A stretch of DNA of 64,000 nucleotides from Rhodocytophaga aerolata (GCF_030503435.1 NZ_JAUKPO010000026.1:38743-102742); one strand, 5' to 3'; positions 27,901 to 37,136 are shown, counted from the stretch's first letter. Notes: a model not told the origin generated them from the sequence alone. Program-made: numbers and translations.

Positions 27901-27942
27901 AACATTTGTAAAATGTTATTGCTTTAAATTGTCCTACCTTTG
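27901..27942 (+). promoter_or_regulatory. Perfect palindromic operator and -7 element before the gene at 27965
   Basis: AACATTT-GTA-AAATGTT (27901-27917) is a perfect 7-bp inverted repeat. TACCTTTG (27935-27942) matches the Bacteroidota -7 consensus, 22 bp before the start codon. The palindrome sits where the -33 region should be, which is consistent with activator or repressor action by the Crp/Fnr-type protein next door. Confidence 0.6.
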
Positions 27943-27964
27943 CGCCAAAAAAATTTAGCAAAAA

Positions 27965-28945
27965 ATGAGCAAAGTAAAAGGACCAGTCTCTCAATTTATA
28001 GAACACAACTACCGGCATTTTAACGCCGCTGCCTTGATAGATGCAGCCAAAGGGTATGAAGCACACCTGGATGCCGGAGGCAAAATGATGATCACTTTAG
28101 CAGGTGCCATGAGTACAGCAGAATTGGGCATTTCTCTGGCGCAGATGATCCGTCAGGACAAAGTGTCAATTATTTCCTGCACAGGTGCCAATCTTGAAGA
28201 AGATATCATGAACCTGGTAGCTCACTCTCATTATAAACGTATTCCTAATTACCGGGATCTTAGTCCACAGGATGAGTGGGATTTATTAGAAGAAGGCTAC
28301 AACCGGGTAACAGACACTTGTATTCCTGAAGAGGAAGCTTTTCGTCGGATTCAAAAGCATATTCATAAGATCTGGCAAGACGCTGATCAGAAAGGAGAGC
28401 GGTATTTTCCACATGAGTTTATGTATAAGCTTTTATTGAGTGGAGCCATGCAAGAGAATTACGAAATCCCTGTTGAGCATAGCTGGATGATTGCGGCGGC
28501 CGAAAAGAATCTACCTATTGTTGTGCCTGGCTGGGAAGATAGCACGATGGGGAACATTTTTACTTCGTATGTTATTAAAGGGGAAATAAAAGCGAGCACC
28601 ATGAAAAGCGGCATTGAATATATGGCTTGGCTGGCTGACTGGTATCGTCATAATTCGGCAGGGAAAGGTATAGGCTTCTTCCAAATTGGCGGGGGTATTG
28701 CAGGTGATTTTCCTATTTGCGTGGTGCCTATGCTTTATCAGGATTTGGAAATGCACGAAGTGCCCTTCTGGAGCTATTTTTGTCAGATTTCAGATTCTAC
28801 CACCTCATATGGTTCTTATTCTGGGGCAGTACCCAATGAGAAAATTACCTGGGGAAAACTAGACATTCACACACCGAAGTATATCGTTGAATCGGATGCC
28901 ACCATTGTTGCTCCGTTAATTTTTGCTTGGATTTTGGGGATGTAA
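27965..28945 (+). CDS. Deoxyhypusine synthase-like protein
   Basis: A 326-residue protein of the deoxyhypusine synthase fold: LAGAMSTAELGISLAQMIRQ and ISCTGANLEEDIMNL (NAD-binding parts), then YEIPVEHSWMIAAAEKNLPI, DSTMGNIFTSYVI and YGSYSGAVPNEKITWGKL. In eukaryotic and archaeal enzymes GGG is followed by V-x-K, the catalytic Lys; here G242-G-G244 is followed by IAGDFPIC, so that Lys is missing. Bacteria do not make hypusine on EF-P, and bacterial members are thought to act in polyamine chemistry, for example homospermidine-like condensation. Substrate is unknown. A strong -7 element and palindrome lie upstream, and a hairpin follows. Confidence 0.85.
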   Translation: MSKVKGPVSQFIEHNYRHFNAAALIDAAKGYEAHLDAGGKMMITLAGAMSTAELGISLAQMIRQDKVSIISCTGANLEEDIMNLVAHSHYKRIPNYRDLSPQDEWDLLEEGYNRVTDTCIPEEEAFRRIQKHIHKIWQDADQKGERYFPHEFMYKLLLSGAMQENYEIPVEHSWMIAAAEKNLPIVVPGWEDSTMGNIFTSYVIKGEIKASTMKSGIEYMAWLADWYRHNSAGKGIGFFQIGGGIAGDFPICVVPMLYQDLEMHEVPFWSYFCQISDSTTSYGSYSGAVPNEKITWGKLDIHTPKYIVESDATIVAPLIFAWILGM

Positions 28946-28951
28946 GCGATT

Positions 28952-28983
28952 CGTCCGGTAGGGCTGGTGAACTTTACCGGACG
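28952..28983 (+). terminator. Hairpin after the deoxyhypusine synthase-like gene
   Basis: CGTCCGGTA pairs perfectly with TACCGGACG across a 14-base loop, 6 bp after the stop codon. No strict T-run follows, only an AT-rich tail, so it may stop transcription or protect the 3' end. Confidence 0.6.
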
Positions 28984-29204
28984 GATACCTATATTATTAT
29001 TTTACCTTAATCAAATTCACAACATTTATAGAGTAGGGTAGGCCAGTTTGCAGGAACAGTCATATGAGAAAAGGCTGTTCATTGAATAAGCTAATAGGTA
29101 GCAGGAGAGTTTTAATAACTTGTTGATTCAGTTTGAAAGGTAGCCCAAATCTGGTTTTTTCTATTTGCTAAGTTTTGGCTGCCGTTCTAATAATCTTTCT
29201 CCAC

Positions 29205-30389
29205 TTAGTATACACACCTGAATCCTGTGTGAGAAAGTCCGGTATCTGGACTTGATTTCATACGGGCAGAATTGCGGTAAGAACTGCAATACGAATCATG
29301 ACACAGGTAAGAACCTCCGCGTTGCACCCGTTTGGGCACCGTTGGCTCTTCCGGATCGTAGCTCTGGGCAGGACCTTTGGGATTTTTTACACCGTCAGGT
29401 TTATTTACTGTCTGGTAGTAATCGGCCCGGTAATAGTCGCTACACCATTCCCATACATTGCCAGCCATATCATATAATCCAAAGTTATTGGGTTTAAAGG
29501 TCTTCACCGGGGCTGTCGTATAAAACTGATCTTTTACCGTATTTTGATCCGGGAAACGCCCTTGCCAGGTGTTAGCTTTAAAACTACCAACTTCTACGCC
29601 TTCATTGCCCCACGGATATACAGTATTCTCTTTACCTCCTCTGGCCGCCCATTCCCATTCTGCTTCTGTTGGCAAACGTTTGCCAGCCCATTTGGCATAA
29701 GCTACCGCATCGTCCCAGGAGATATGTACCACCGGATGCTGTTCTTTGCCTTTGATGCTGCTATGGGGGCCTTCGGGATGCCGCCAGTCAGCACCGGCTA
29801 CCCAGCTCCACCATTGGGCTACATTGTTTAAGGCTACTGGTTGTGAAGGTGCCGTAAATACCAGAGAACTGGCTACGAGTACATCCTCAGAAGGTTTGGG
29901 TGTGCCGGGAGGCAGTTGTTTTTTCAATTCTTCCCAGTCTGGCTTACGTTCGGCGGTGGTCTGGTAGCCAGTGGCTTTTACAAATTCGGCAAACTGAGCA
30001 TTGGTTACTTCATGCTCATCCATCCAGAAGCCGTCTACGGATACTTTATGTTTAGGAAACTCATCCTTACGGGCATCTTTGCTATCGGCACCCATCTGAA
30101 ACGATCCTGCAGGTATCCACACCATCCCTTTAGGCGAATCTTCTCCATTTGCCGACCCAGCCTTATCATTTGCCACAGACACTGTTTGAGCAGTAGTTTG
30201 CTGTAATGGAAACCGGCTGGGAATGGTACTGTGGCAGGAAAGCGTATCATTTGCTGTTGTTGCTACAAGACTGGCTGTGTTTTTTTCAGCTTCGGCTGTT
30301 TCTGTTTTCTGCCCGGATTGGCAGGCAGCCAGTAAAAGCAAACTATACGCAGGCAGGACGTGGTAGAGAAATTTTAATCCTTGTTTCAT
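29205..30389 (-). CDS. Formylglycine-generating enzyme (FGE-sulfatase family), lipoprotein
   Basis: The ATG at 30389 gives 394 residues with a lipoprotein signal (LLLLAACQSG, C23). The FGE fold starts with GMVWIPAGSFQMGADS and has VHISWDDAVAYAKWAGKRLP, LPTEAEWEWAARGG and YDMAGNVWEWCSDYY. The two copper-binding catalytic cysteines are present, C363 and C368 (SYLCHDSYCSSYRNSARM), as in human SUMF1. It converts the active-site Cys of sulfatases to formylglycine. It is the last gene of the sulfatase operon, and all three sulfatases are Cys-type, so they are its expected clients. A lipid-anchored periplasmic FGE implies maturation outside the cytoplasm. Confidence 0.92.
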   Translation of the reverse strand: MKQGLKFLYHVLPAYSLLLLAACQSGQKTETAEAEKNTASLVATTANDTLSCHSTIPSRFPLQQTTAQTVSVANDKAGSANGEDSPKGMVWIPAGSFQMGADSKDARKDEFPKHKVSVDGFWMDEHEVTNAQFAEFVKATGYQTTAERKPDWEELKKQLPPGTPKPSEDVLVASSLVFTAPSQPVALNNVAQWWSWVAGADWRHPEGPHSSIKGKEQHPVVHISWDDAVAYAKWAGKRLPTEAEWEWAARGGKENTVYPWGNEGVEVGSFKANTWQGRFPDQNTVKDQFYTTAPVKTFKPNNFGLYDMAGNVWEWCSDYYRADYYQTVNKPDGVKNPKGPAQSYDPEEPTVPKRVQRGGSYLCHDSYCSSYRNSARMKSSPDTGLSHTGFRCVY

Positions 30390-30430
30390 TAGGTATGAAC
30401 GAATGGTGGCAGACAATCAAATTTAGTAAT

Positions 30431-31855
30431 TTATTCGTTGGAAGTAGCCATTTTGGCCTTCCGTTCCAGGTATTTCTGTTTATGGCTTTCATCGGCAGGC
30501 ATGCGTTGTACCAGACTTTGGGCAGGCTCAATTCCTGCTTTGTATTTTTCTAAAGCCGCCAGCAACTCTTTTACTTTGGCCGGATTGGCCTTCAGTACGT
30601 TCTGTTGCTCCCCTACATCTTGTTTCAGGTTAAACAGCAACGTATCATGGGCCGCTACATCTTTTACTCCCAGTATTCCTTTATTTCCAGCATAGGGGAA
30701 CTTGATTTTCCAGTCGCCTTTGCGGTAAGCCTGTAGCTGGCCATTGAAATAATACAGCAGTTCGTCGCCTTTACGCTGGCCAGTGCCTGTTAAAACAGGT
30801 GTGATGTCTTCCCCATCTAATGGTTTTTTGGACTGGTAATTTGTTACTCCGGCTAGCTTCAGGAAAGTAGGAAAGAAATCAAAATGGGTAGCTATGTTAT
30901 CGTAGACAGTGCCGGCTTTGATTTTTCCAGGCCAGTAGGCTACCGTTGGTACCCGCATGCCTCCCTCAAAGGTAGTTTGTTTGCCTTCCCGAAGCGGGCC
31001 AGGTGAACCGCCTTCTACATCAAAAGCCATCCAGGGGCCGTTGTCACTGGTAAATACTACGAGGGTATTTTCTTCTATTCCATTTTTCTTTAATGCCTGT
31101 ACTACCTGTCCTACACTCCAGTCCAGTTCTTCTATTACATCGCCATATAAACCTCTTTTCGATTTGCCTTCAAACTCTGGGGAAGCATAAATGGGCACAT
31201 GGGGCATGGTGTGGGCCAGATACAGAAAGAAAGGCTTATTTTTATTTTTCTCAATAAATTTGACCGCTTCTTCAGTATACACTTTAGTAGTATACCGCTG
31301 ATCTACTTTATAGTCGGCTACTTCATTTCCACGCATATATACCGTACCCATCATGTCATTGCTATAAGGGATACCGAAGTATTCATCAAAACCATTTTGC
31401 AAAGGTAAATATTGCAAATGATGCCCCAGATGCCATTTTCCAATGATGCTGTTGCGGTATCCCTGTTCTTTTAATGCTTCAGCAATGGTAACCTCTGATT
31501 GAGGAATGCCTGTAAAACTTTCCGGAAAAAATACGCCATCTATTCCCATGCGGCGGGGATACCGGCCAGTCAGTAAACCGGCACGCGTAGGACTACAAAC
31601 TGGGGAAGGGCAGTAAAATTCAGTAAATTTGATGCCTTTCTGAGCTAATGCATCAATATTTGGTGTACGGATATCTTTTGCCCCAAAAGCCCCAATATCG
31701 CCATAGCCCAGGTCATCAGCCATAATAAATACTATATTGGGTTTGGTAGCAGATTGCCGGGAAGACGTTTGTCTGGGCTGAAAAGCAGTAAGTAACCCCA
31801 CTGCTCCTGCAGACAAGCAAAACAACAGAATACTCAAGTAATAGGCGGTTTTCAT
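30431..31855 (-). CDS. Arylsulfatase (Cys-type, S1 family)
   Basis: A 474-residue secreted sulfatase with signal peptide (MKTAYYLSILLFCLSAGAVG). The alkaline-phosphatase-like fold shows the metal ligands D47-D48 (IVFIMADDLGYGDIG), the catalytic C87 in CSPTRAGLLTG (C-x-P-T-R), GKWHLGH, and the later DNG (VVFTSDNGPWMAF). The Cys must be oxidised to formylglycine, which matches the FGE encoded 41 bp downstream. Specificity subfamily cannot be fixed; the best guess is release of sulfate from organic sulfate esters. It lies between the sterol-desaturase-like gene and FGE. Confidence 0.93.
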   Translation of the reverse strand: MKTAYYLSILLFCLSAGAVGLLTAFQPRQTSSRQSATKPNIVFIMADDLGYGDIGAFGAKDIRTPNIDALAQKGIKFTEFYCPSPVCSPTRAGLLTGRYPRRMGIDGVFFPESFTGIPQSEVTIAEALKEQGYRNSIIGKWHLGHHLQYLPLQNGFDEYFGIPYSNDMMGTVYMRGNEVADYKVDQRYTTKVYTEEAVKFIEKNKNKPFFLYLAHTMPHVPIYASPEFEGKSKRGLYGDVIEELDWSVGQVVQALKKNGIEENTLVVFTSDNGPWMAFDVEGGSPGPLREGKQTTFEGGMRVPTVAYWPGKIKAGTVYDNIATHFDFFPTFLKLAGVTNYQSKKPLDGEDITPVLTGTGQRKGDELLYYFNGQLQAYRKGDWKIKFPYAGNKGILGVKDVAAHDTLLFNLKQDVGEQQNVLKANPAKVKELLAALEKYKAGIEPAQSLVQRMPADESHKQKYLERKAKMATSNE

Positions 31856-31936
31856 TTAATTATTGTTGTAAGTATTGAATTTAAGAGAATACATTTATAA
31901 ATACTACTGACAGCCTCATCTTTATGTAGCGTAACT

Positions 31937-32773
31937 TTACTCCGCTAACTCACTGCCTGGTTTGTCGGACTTTACTAGCGGATAGAGCACTTGTGAGTAC
32001 CAGGAATCATCCTGATATTCTTCCAGTCCATATTCCTCCGGATATTGTCTGGTGATTTTTGCAGTGCCGAATATCACATCCCACAGGAAAAACATATTGC
32101 CATAATTGCCATTGTAGTGGCCGATACCATCGCGGTCATGGGCGGCATGGTGGGCATGGTGTGTGGCTGGGGTGGAAATCGTTCTTTCCATTACCCAGGC
32201 AATCGGGTGCAGCCATTTGTTATCGTAAAAAGGTTTATCCCACTTGATGCTGGAATGTGCCATCATCGTGATTAGTCCTTTCACTCCTCTGGCTATCAGT
32301 GCCGGAACACCCAAGCCTAGGAATACCAGGGTAGTGGTGACATAGGTTTGCGGAAACAAAAGTGTATAGAAAAAGCCTTGCCGGCTTGCCATGGCCATGC
32401 CCATATAGGGGGCTGAGTGATGGGTACGGTGGAACTTCCATAACCAGGGTATTTCGTGGTGAAGGCGGTGATACCAGTATTGGGTAAGGTCATCGGCAAT
32501 GCAAATAATGAAGAAACCCCACCAGAAGGGCACCCAGTTAAATATTTCTTTATATTCGGGAGCCACTTTGGGAAGCAGTTGTAAAGCAAAATAGGATACT
32601 AGCACCGGCATCAGCAGTTTGCCAAACAGGATACTGGCCAGGTCTACCAGTTTATCGTTCAGTTTCCATTTTTTATAGAGACCAAATGAAAATTCAAGTA
32701 TGCCCACAATGAATAAGATGGCGGTTAATCCCCAGCCATTGAGGTGTTGAAAGATTTCTTTTACTAATTCCAT
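31937..32773 (-). CDS. Sterol desaturase / fatty acid hydroxylase family membrane oxygenase
   Basis: A 278-residue protein with about four membrane helices (about 15-32, 48-66, 80-98, 130-160). The histidine clusters that bind the di-iron centre are present: HRLHH (near 103), HRTHH (near 116) and HHAHH (near 210). The family hydroxylates or desaturates sterols and fatty chains using O2. Its place between two sulfatase genes in one apparent operon is unusual and hints that the substrate is a sulfated lipid or sterol, but that is inference. Confidence 0.9.
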   Translation of the reverse strand: MELVKEIFQHLNGWGLTAILFIVGILEFSFGLYKKWKLNDKLVDLASILFGKLLMPVLVSYFALQLLPKVAPEYKEIFNWVPFWWGFFIICIADDLTQYWYHRLHHEIPWLWKFHRTHHSAPYMGMAMASRQGFFYTLLFPQTYVTTTLVFLGLGVPALIARGVKGLITMMAHSSIKWDKPFYDNKWLHPIAWVMERTISTPATHHAHHAAHDRDGIGHYNGNYGNMFFLWDVIFGTAKITRQYPEEYGLEEYQDDSWYSQVLYPLVKSDKPGSELAE

Positions 32774-32827
32774 ATGCGTATATTTTAGCTGTGAAAATAA
32801 ATAGATGATGTATGTTGATCTGCTTGA

Positions 32828-33007
32828 TTAGTTGTCCACTACCTGCAGTTGCTCCGTTGGCTTTGTGGAAGCAGGTTCAGTACCCCGGAGCTTTTTTACA
32901 AGTGTTAAGCTAGCCCACACAAACAAAACCGGAATCAGGTACAGGGCCAGTGTCACCAGCAGTTTTTTGAATAGGATAACAGTGTCTTTGGCTGCAATGT
33001 ATTTCAT
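32828..33007 (-). CDS. Small single-helix membrane protein in the sulfatase operon
   Basis: The ATG at 33007 gives 59 residues (MKYIAAKDTVILFKKLLVTL) with one long hydrophobic helix (about 17-40) and a polar C-terminal tail. A longer frame to 33067 would overlap the upstream sulfatase. It sits 22 bp after one sulfatase and 54 bp before the sterol-desaturase-like gene, so it is probably co-expressed. No family is recognised. Confidence 0.6.
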   Translation of the reverse strand: MKYIAAKDTVILFKKLLVTLALYLIPVLFVWASLTLVKKLRGTEPASTKPTEQLQVVDN

Positions 33008-33029
33008 AACTTTTCCTGGTTTATATGTA

Positions 33030-34616
33030 TCAGATTGGGAAATAATATCTTTCTCCCTGTACCTCAATGGTAGAATTGTTGCGGCTGGGCCAGGTGGGTT
33101 TCTGCACCTTGTTTTCCCAGGTTTGCAGAGCAGCCAGTAATTCTCTTACCTTTTCTGGTTGTTCTCCACAAAGATCTTTGGTTTCTGAACGGTCGTTTGC
33201 CAGATTAAAAAGAAGCTGTTTGCCGTTGCGTTCATTGATATACAGTTTATAGTCTCCTTTGCGGACGGCTTTGGAATAGCCACTCCGCCAGAACAGCGTT
33301 TCATGCGGACGGCCCTGACTCTGGTTATTTAAATAAGGAAGCAGATTTACCCCATCATATTCTTTGTCAGCCGGGAGGCTTACGCCGGCTACGGCTGCAG
33401 TAGTTGAAAAAACATCCAGTAAACTTACCGGCAGGTTGTACTCTTTTCCGGCAGGCACTTTACCAGGGTATTTGATGAAGAAAGGCACACTATAGCCGCC
33501 TTCAAAATGTGATAGTTTTCCACCTTTGAGCGGTGCGTTATCTGTTGCTCTGGTATACGTTGCCCCGCCATTATCACTGGTAAAAACAATTAGGGTGTTT
33601 TTATCCAGGCCCAGTTCTTTCAGCTTGTTATGGATTCTTCCTACGGCATTATCCAGGCCGCTGATCATACCATAGTACACCCGTTTGGTAGAATCACTTA
33701 CTTGCGGATATTTGTCAAAGTCACTCTTTTTTGCTTGGAAAGGATCATGCGGCGCATTGAATGGCAAATACAGAAAGAACGGGTTGTTTTTGTTCTGTTC
33801 AATGTAGCTAATGGCTTCATCGGCAAATTTATCGGTCAGGAACTGCTTTTCCTCCACATCCTGGTTATTACGGACAATCCGGTTGGAGCCGTTGCGGTGC
33901 CAGGCAGCATATTCACTTAAGGCCCAGGGTAAATGTTTGTTTACTACCGCAGGATCATTCTCCACTGCATATAAGCTAAGGCCGCTATAAAATCCATAAT
34001 GGTAATCAAAGCCTTTTTGTTGCGGATAAAAGCCGTCTGTTTCCCCCACATGCCATTTGCCAATAGCCGCTGTTTTATAGCCGTTCTTCTTTAATAGTTG
34101 CGCCAGTGTAATTTCTGAATCAGGTAAGCCTTTTCTGATTTTATTAAAGGCTTCTTCCTCAATGCCAGGTTCCTGCGATGAGCCTACTTGTTTAGAGAAA
34201 GCCGCATACTTTTGCAGTTGCTCCGGCGTTGGTTTGATGCCGGTACTTTGGGGTACCAGAAACTCAAAACCAAACCGTTGCTGGTAGCGTCCAGTCAGCA
34301 ATCCTGCCCGGGAAGGGCTGCATATAGGCGCAGAGGAATAGGCTTGCGTAAACCGCACACCCTCTTTGCCTAAGGCATCAATGTTGGGTGTTTTTACAAC
34401 CGGATTCCCATACGATGCCAGATCACTATAGCCCAGATCGTCTGCCAGAATTACAATAATATTCGGTTTAGCCGTTGGAGGAAGGAATTTGTTGCTTTCA
34501 TTAGCAGCAGTAGTATCTTTGAAATGAAAGCCGGTAGTCAGCAAAACCGATAAGGTTAGGGTCAGAAGAAATACAGCCAGCCCTATAGTTTTATAAGAAA
34601 CGTTGCGCTTTTTCAT
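33030..34616 (-). CDS. Sulfatase (Cys-type, S1 family)
   Basis: A 528-residue sulfatase with an N-terminal membrane segment or signal peptide (about 10-30). It has metal ligands D59-D60 (IIVILADDLGYSDLASYG), catalytic C99 in CSPSRAGLLTGRYQQR, GKWHVGE, FNAPHDPFQAKKS and VVFTSDNGGATYTRA. The match to C-x-P-S-R calls for FGE maturation. A roughly 40-residue insertion (about 115-155, FLVPQSTGIKPTPEQLQK) separates the active-site helix from the next strand. Substrate unknown. It follows the small unknown gene by 29 bp on the same strand. Confidence 0.93.
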   Translation of the reverse strand: MKKRNVSYKTIGLAVFLLTLTLSVLLTTGFHFKDTTAANESNKFLPPTAKPNIIVILADDLGYSDLASYGNPVVKTPNIDALGKEGVRFTQAYSSAPICSPSRAGLLTGRYQQRFGFEFLVPQSTGIKPTPEQLQKYAAFSKQVGSSQEPGIEEEAFNKIRKGLPDSEITLAQLLKKNGYKTAAIGKWHVGETDGFYPQQKGFDYHYGFYSGLSLYAVENDPAVVNKHLPWALSEYAAWHRNGSNRIVRNNQDVEEKQFLTDKFADEAISYIEQNKNNPFFLYLPFNAPHDPFQAKKSDFDKYPQVSDSTKRVYYGMISGLDNAVGRIHNKLKELGLDKNTLIVFTSDNGGATYTRATDNAPLKGGKLSHFEGGYSVPFFIKYPGKVPAGKEYNLPVSLLDVFSTTAAVAGVSLPADKEYDGVNLLPYLNNQSQGRPHETLFWRSGYSKAVRKGDYKLYINERNGKQLLFNLANDRSETKDLCGEQPEKVRELLAALQTWENKVQKPTWPSRNNSTIEVQGERYYFPI

Positions 34617-34645
34617 ATAGCGGATAGTTGGATAAAGTTTAGGAA

Positions 34646-35032
34646 TTATTTAGCAGAATTTGTTTCTACTAACCATTGCGACAGATGAGCTGGTACATAC
34701 CCAGGCGCATAGTCTTTCTTCACTTCCAGATACTCCAGGTACTGCGATACTTTAGTAAATGCTGTGGTTAAATCCTCAATAATTACACTGCTATCTACCT
34801 CTGTTATATGAATGGAAATAGTAGCTTCCTTTGAGTTAGTAGGCTGATGTATAGCTAATATGGTATTACTATTTTGGAGTGATTTAATAAACACATCGAT
34901 CGCCTCCAGTTGCAGGGACAAGGCCAGTAAATAATGATTGTTCTTATGGCTAATGGCGCCATTTACATAGGGATGTGAATGCAGATACTGGGCAATATCA
35001 GTTGATTGTATAGAAGAATGGATATGTGTCAT
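34646..35032 (-). CDS. Hypothetical cytoplasmic protein, 128 residues
   Basis: The ATG at 35032 gives MTHIHSSIQSTDIAQYLHSH and 128 residues; the 12 codons upstream need a TTG start. No signal peptide or membrane helix is seen in this reading. The alternation of helices and strands (NNHYLLALSLQLEAIDVFIK, EATISIHITEVDSSVIIEDL) suggests a small alpha/beta fold, but I do not recognise the family. It lies 29 bp before a sulfatase and just downstream of two palindromic repeats. Confidence 0.55.
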   Translation of the reverse strand: MTHIHSSIQSTDIAQYLHSHPYVNGAISHKNNHYLLALSLQLEAIDVFIKSLQNSNTILAIHQPTNSKEATISIHITEVDSSVIIEDLTTAFTKVSQYLEYLEVKKDYAPGYVPAHLSQWLVETNSAK

Positions 35033-35092
35033 GGGAAGAATGTTTAAAGGTGATAGAAGTAGTAGCACAAGCGTTGAAAGTAGTTCTTATCG

Positions 35093-35214
35093 GAAGCTTT
35101 TGTCCTCCAGGGCCGGACAGGCCCCGCCTTGCCAACACTGCTGTATAGAATCCACACAAACCTGCTCCCTATGCCAAAGATTCTATAAGGCAGCTTATGT
35201 CAAGGCTGTTGTCA
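35093..35214. repeat. Palindromic repeat, copy A
   Basis: First of three related elements. It opens with TTTTGTCC and a small hairpin GGCC-GGACA-GGCC, followed by a long imperfect inverted repeat with arms at 35126-35152 and 35179-35206; the inner arms TATAGAATC/GATTCTATA are perfect. It lies between the sulfatase at 35493 and the unknown gene at 35032. Confidence 0.75.
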
Positions 35215-35343
35215 TATCTTTCATTAAGCTCGTTTTACTCTTATATATGAAGTTGAAATGCAGTTCACGGGCAGCAACATCGGAAAACCATTCTTAGTAA
35301 CATGTCTTGAAAATTGCGGAGCCAACCGTGAACATCTCTCATA

Positions 35344-35466
35344 CCGCAATCTTTTGTCCTCCGGGGCCGGACAGGCCCTGAATTCACAGCACCGCTGTAT
35401 ACAATCCGCACAGGGCCTATGCTGACCCGAAGATTATATAAGGCGGCTTTTGTGAAGGCTGTTATC
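35344..35466. repeat. Palindromic repeat, copy B
   Basis: Second copy, 130 bp from copy A. The GGCC-GGACA-GGCC hairpin is conserved and the long arms are at 35376-35406 and 35432-35459. The inner arms differ (TATACAATC against GATTATATA) with one mismatch. The loop is more diverged than in A and C. Confidence 0.7.
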
Positions 35467-35492
35467 GGTACTGGCATACTTTGTCGTTAGCG

Positions 35493-37136
35493 TTAGTTAT
35501 TCTGCTGGCTGATGGTAGACCATTCTTGTACACCTGCCTTAGGTGCCCACTTTTCATACAAGCCAATTAATTCCTGGAGTTTGGCCGCATTAGACTGGCT
35601 TAGGTCGTTTAGTTCCGTGCGGTCTGTTTCCAGATCAAATAAGCGCCAGCGGTTTTCTGGATAGCTGGATACAATCTTCCATTTTCCCTGACGTACTGCC
35701 CGGTTGCCCTGGTGTTCCCAGTACAGCACCTCATGCCCGGTCCAGGGTTTGCCTTCCAGTACATTCCTCAGAGATAATCCCTGGGCAGGTGTAAGCGTAT
35801 TGCCTTCGAAAGTTTTCGGATATTTCACGCCTGCTAAGTCAAATAAGGTGGCTTGTACATCAATTAAATGAGCAGGTTGATGGTTGAATGAATTTGGTTT
35901 AATGGTTCCTGGCAGATAGGCAATAAACGGACTGCTGATGCCTCCTTCGTGCTCCCAGTGCTTAAAAGACTGAAAAGGCGTATTGCTCACATTGGCCCAG
36001 TTATACTCGTAAGTAACAAAGGAATTACGATTGTCAGCCGGCAAGTCTTTTACCTGTTTGGTCACTTCTTCTGTTTGCTTCCATAAGGGAAAAGCATATT
36101 CGTGGCTTGCGCCATTATCGGACATAAACAAAATCAACGTATGCTGATCGGCACCGGTTTCTTTCAGCTTATCCAGGATACGGCCAATGTTCTGGTCTAC
36201 CCGGTCTACCATTGCTGCAAATACCGCCATTTTCAGATCCCAGGCATCTTGCTCTGTTGCTCGAAGCTGGTTCCAGGCAGGCACTAGTGAATCACGGGGA
36301 GATAGTTTCCACTCTGGTTTAATCACGCCTAGCTTCAATAGTTTCCGGTAACGTTCTGTGCGGATGACATCCCAGCCTTTTTTATATTTCCCCCGGTACT
36401 TGGCTATGTCTTCTGGTAATGCTTGCAGCGGAAAATGTGGAGCATTAAAGGTAATATGCAGGTAAAAGGGCTTCTTTTCGGCTCTGGCTTCGTCCAGAAA
36501 AAGCAAGGCATAATCGGTAATTTCATTGGTCAGATAGTACCCATCCGGTTTTGCTTCTGTAAGGTAATTGTCCAGTTTCTTTCCATTCAGAATAAAGAAG
36601 TCATCTTTCCGCAGTTTGTAAGGATGGGGATAGAAGTAGTTGCTGGTACCTCCAATTAAGCTGAACGTTCTGTCAAAACCCCGGGCAGAAGGCCACTGGT
36701 CCGGCTCGTTTCCTATGTGCCACTTGCCAGACAATGCCGTAAAGTAGCCCTGGGTTTTCAAGCCTTCCGCAATGGTTATGCTTTGCTTATTAAGGTAGCC
36801 CTGATAGGCAGGCGTACCCAGATTTGCATTCATACTGCCTACGCCTGCCTGGTGCGGATATAAACCAGTAAGTAAGGCAGCCCGGCTGGGGCAGCAGCGG
36901 GAGGTGTTGTAGAACTGTGTTAAGCGCAATCCGCCTTGTGCCATCTTATCCAGGTTGGGCGTACTGATCTCCGAGCCATAGCAGCCGATATCCGAAAAGC
37001 CCAGATCATCTACCAGAATGACAATCAAATTAGGTTTGGCAGCCGCTTTCTTTTCTGCCTCTTTTTGAGGAACAGACTGTACAAAACTCAGACTGACCAG
37101 CAATACAAAGAATACGATTAATTTATTTTTACTCAT
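35493..37136 (-). CDS. Arylsulfatase (Cys-type, S1 family)
   Basis: The ATG at 37136 gives 547 residues with signal peptide (MSKNKLIVFFVLLVSLSFVQ). Metal ligands D43-D44 (LIVILVDDLGFSDIGCYG), catalytic C81 in CCPSRAALLTGLYPHQAG, GKWHIGN and ILFMSDNGASHEYAF are present, with the extra domain typical of larger arylsulfatases (LKMAVFAAMVDRVDQNIGRI). The C-terminal part (about 440-547) has the small four-stranded subdomain. It lies 40 bp after susD, the first sulfatase of the operon. FGE is needed for maturation. Confidence 0.93.
   Translation of the reverse strand: MSKNKLIVFFVLLVSLSFVQSVPQKEAEKKAAAKPNLIVILVDDLGFSDIGCYGSEISTPNLDKMAQGGLRLTQFYNTSRCCPSRAALLTGLYPHQAGVGSMNANLGTPAYQGYLNKQSITIAEGLKTQGYFTALSGKWHIGNEPDQWPSARGFDRTFSLIGGTSNYFYPHPYKLRKDDFFILNGKKLDNYLTEAKPDGYYLTNEITDYALLFLDEARAEKKPFYLHITFNAPHFPLQALPEDIAKYRGKYKKGWDVIRTERYRKLLKLGVIKPEWKLSPRDSLVPAWNQLRATEQDAWDLKMAVFAAMVDRVDQNIGRILDKLKETGADQHTLILFMSDNGASHEYAFPLWKQTEEVTKQVKDLPADNRNSFVTYEYNWANVSNTPFQSFKHWEHEGGISSPFIAYLPGTIKPNSFNHQPAHLIDVQATLFDLAGVKYPKTFEGNTLTPAQGLSLRNVLEGKPWTGHEVLYWEHQGNRAVRQGKWKIVSSYPENRWRLFDLETDRTELNDLSQSNAAKLQELIGLYEKWAPKAGVQEWSTISQQNN

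Noticed and set aside
28952..28983. Riboswitch after the deoxyhypusine-synthase-like gene
   Set aside because: It is a simple stem after the stop codon with no conserved aptamer features.
32045..32441. Several His/Gly-rich plus and minus ORFs over the sterol-desaturase-like gene
   Set aside because: They result from reading the histidine clusters in other frames.
35093..35466. CRISPR array
   Set aside because: Only two units here, about 120 bp and diverged, with no unique spacers or cas genes; they are palindromic elements.
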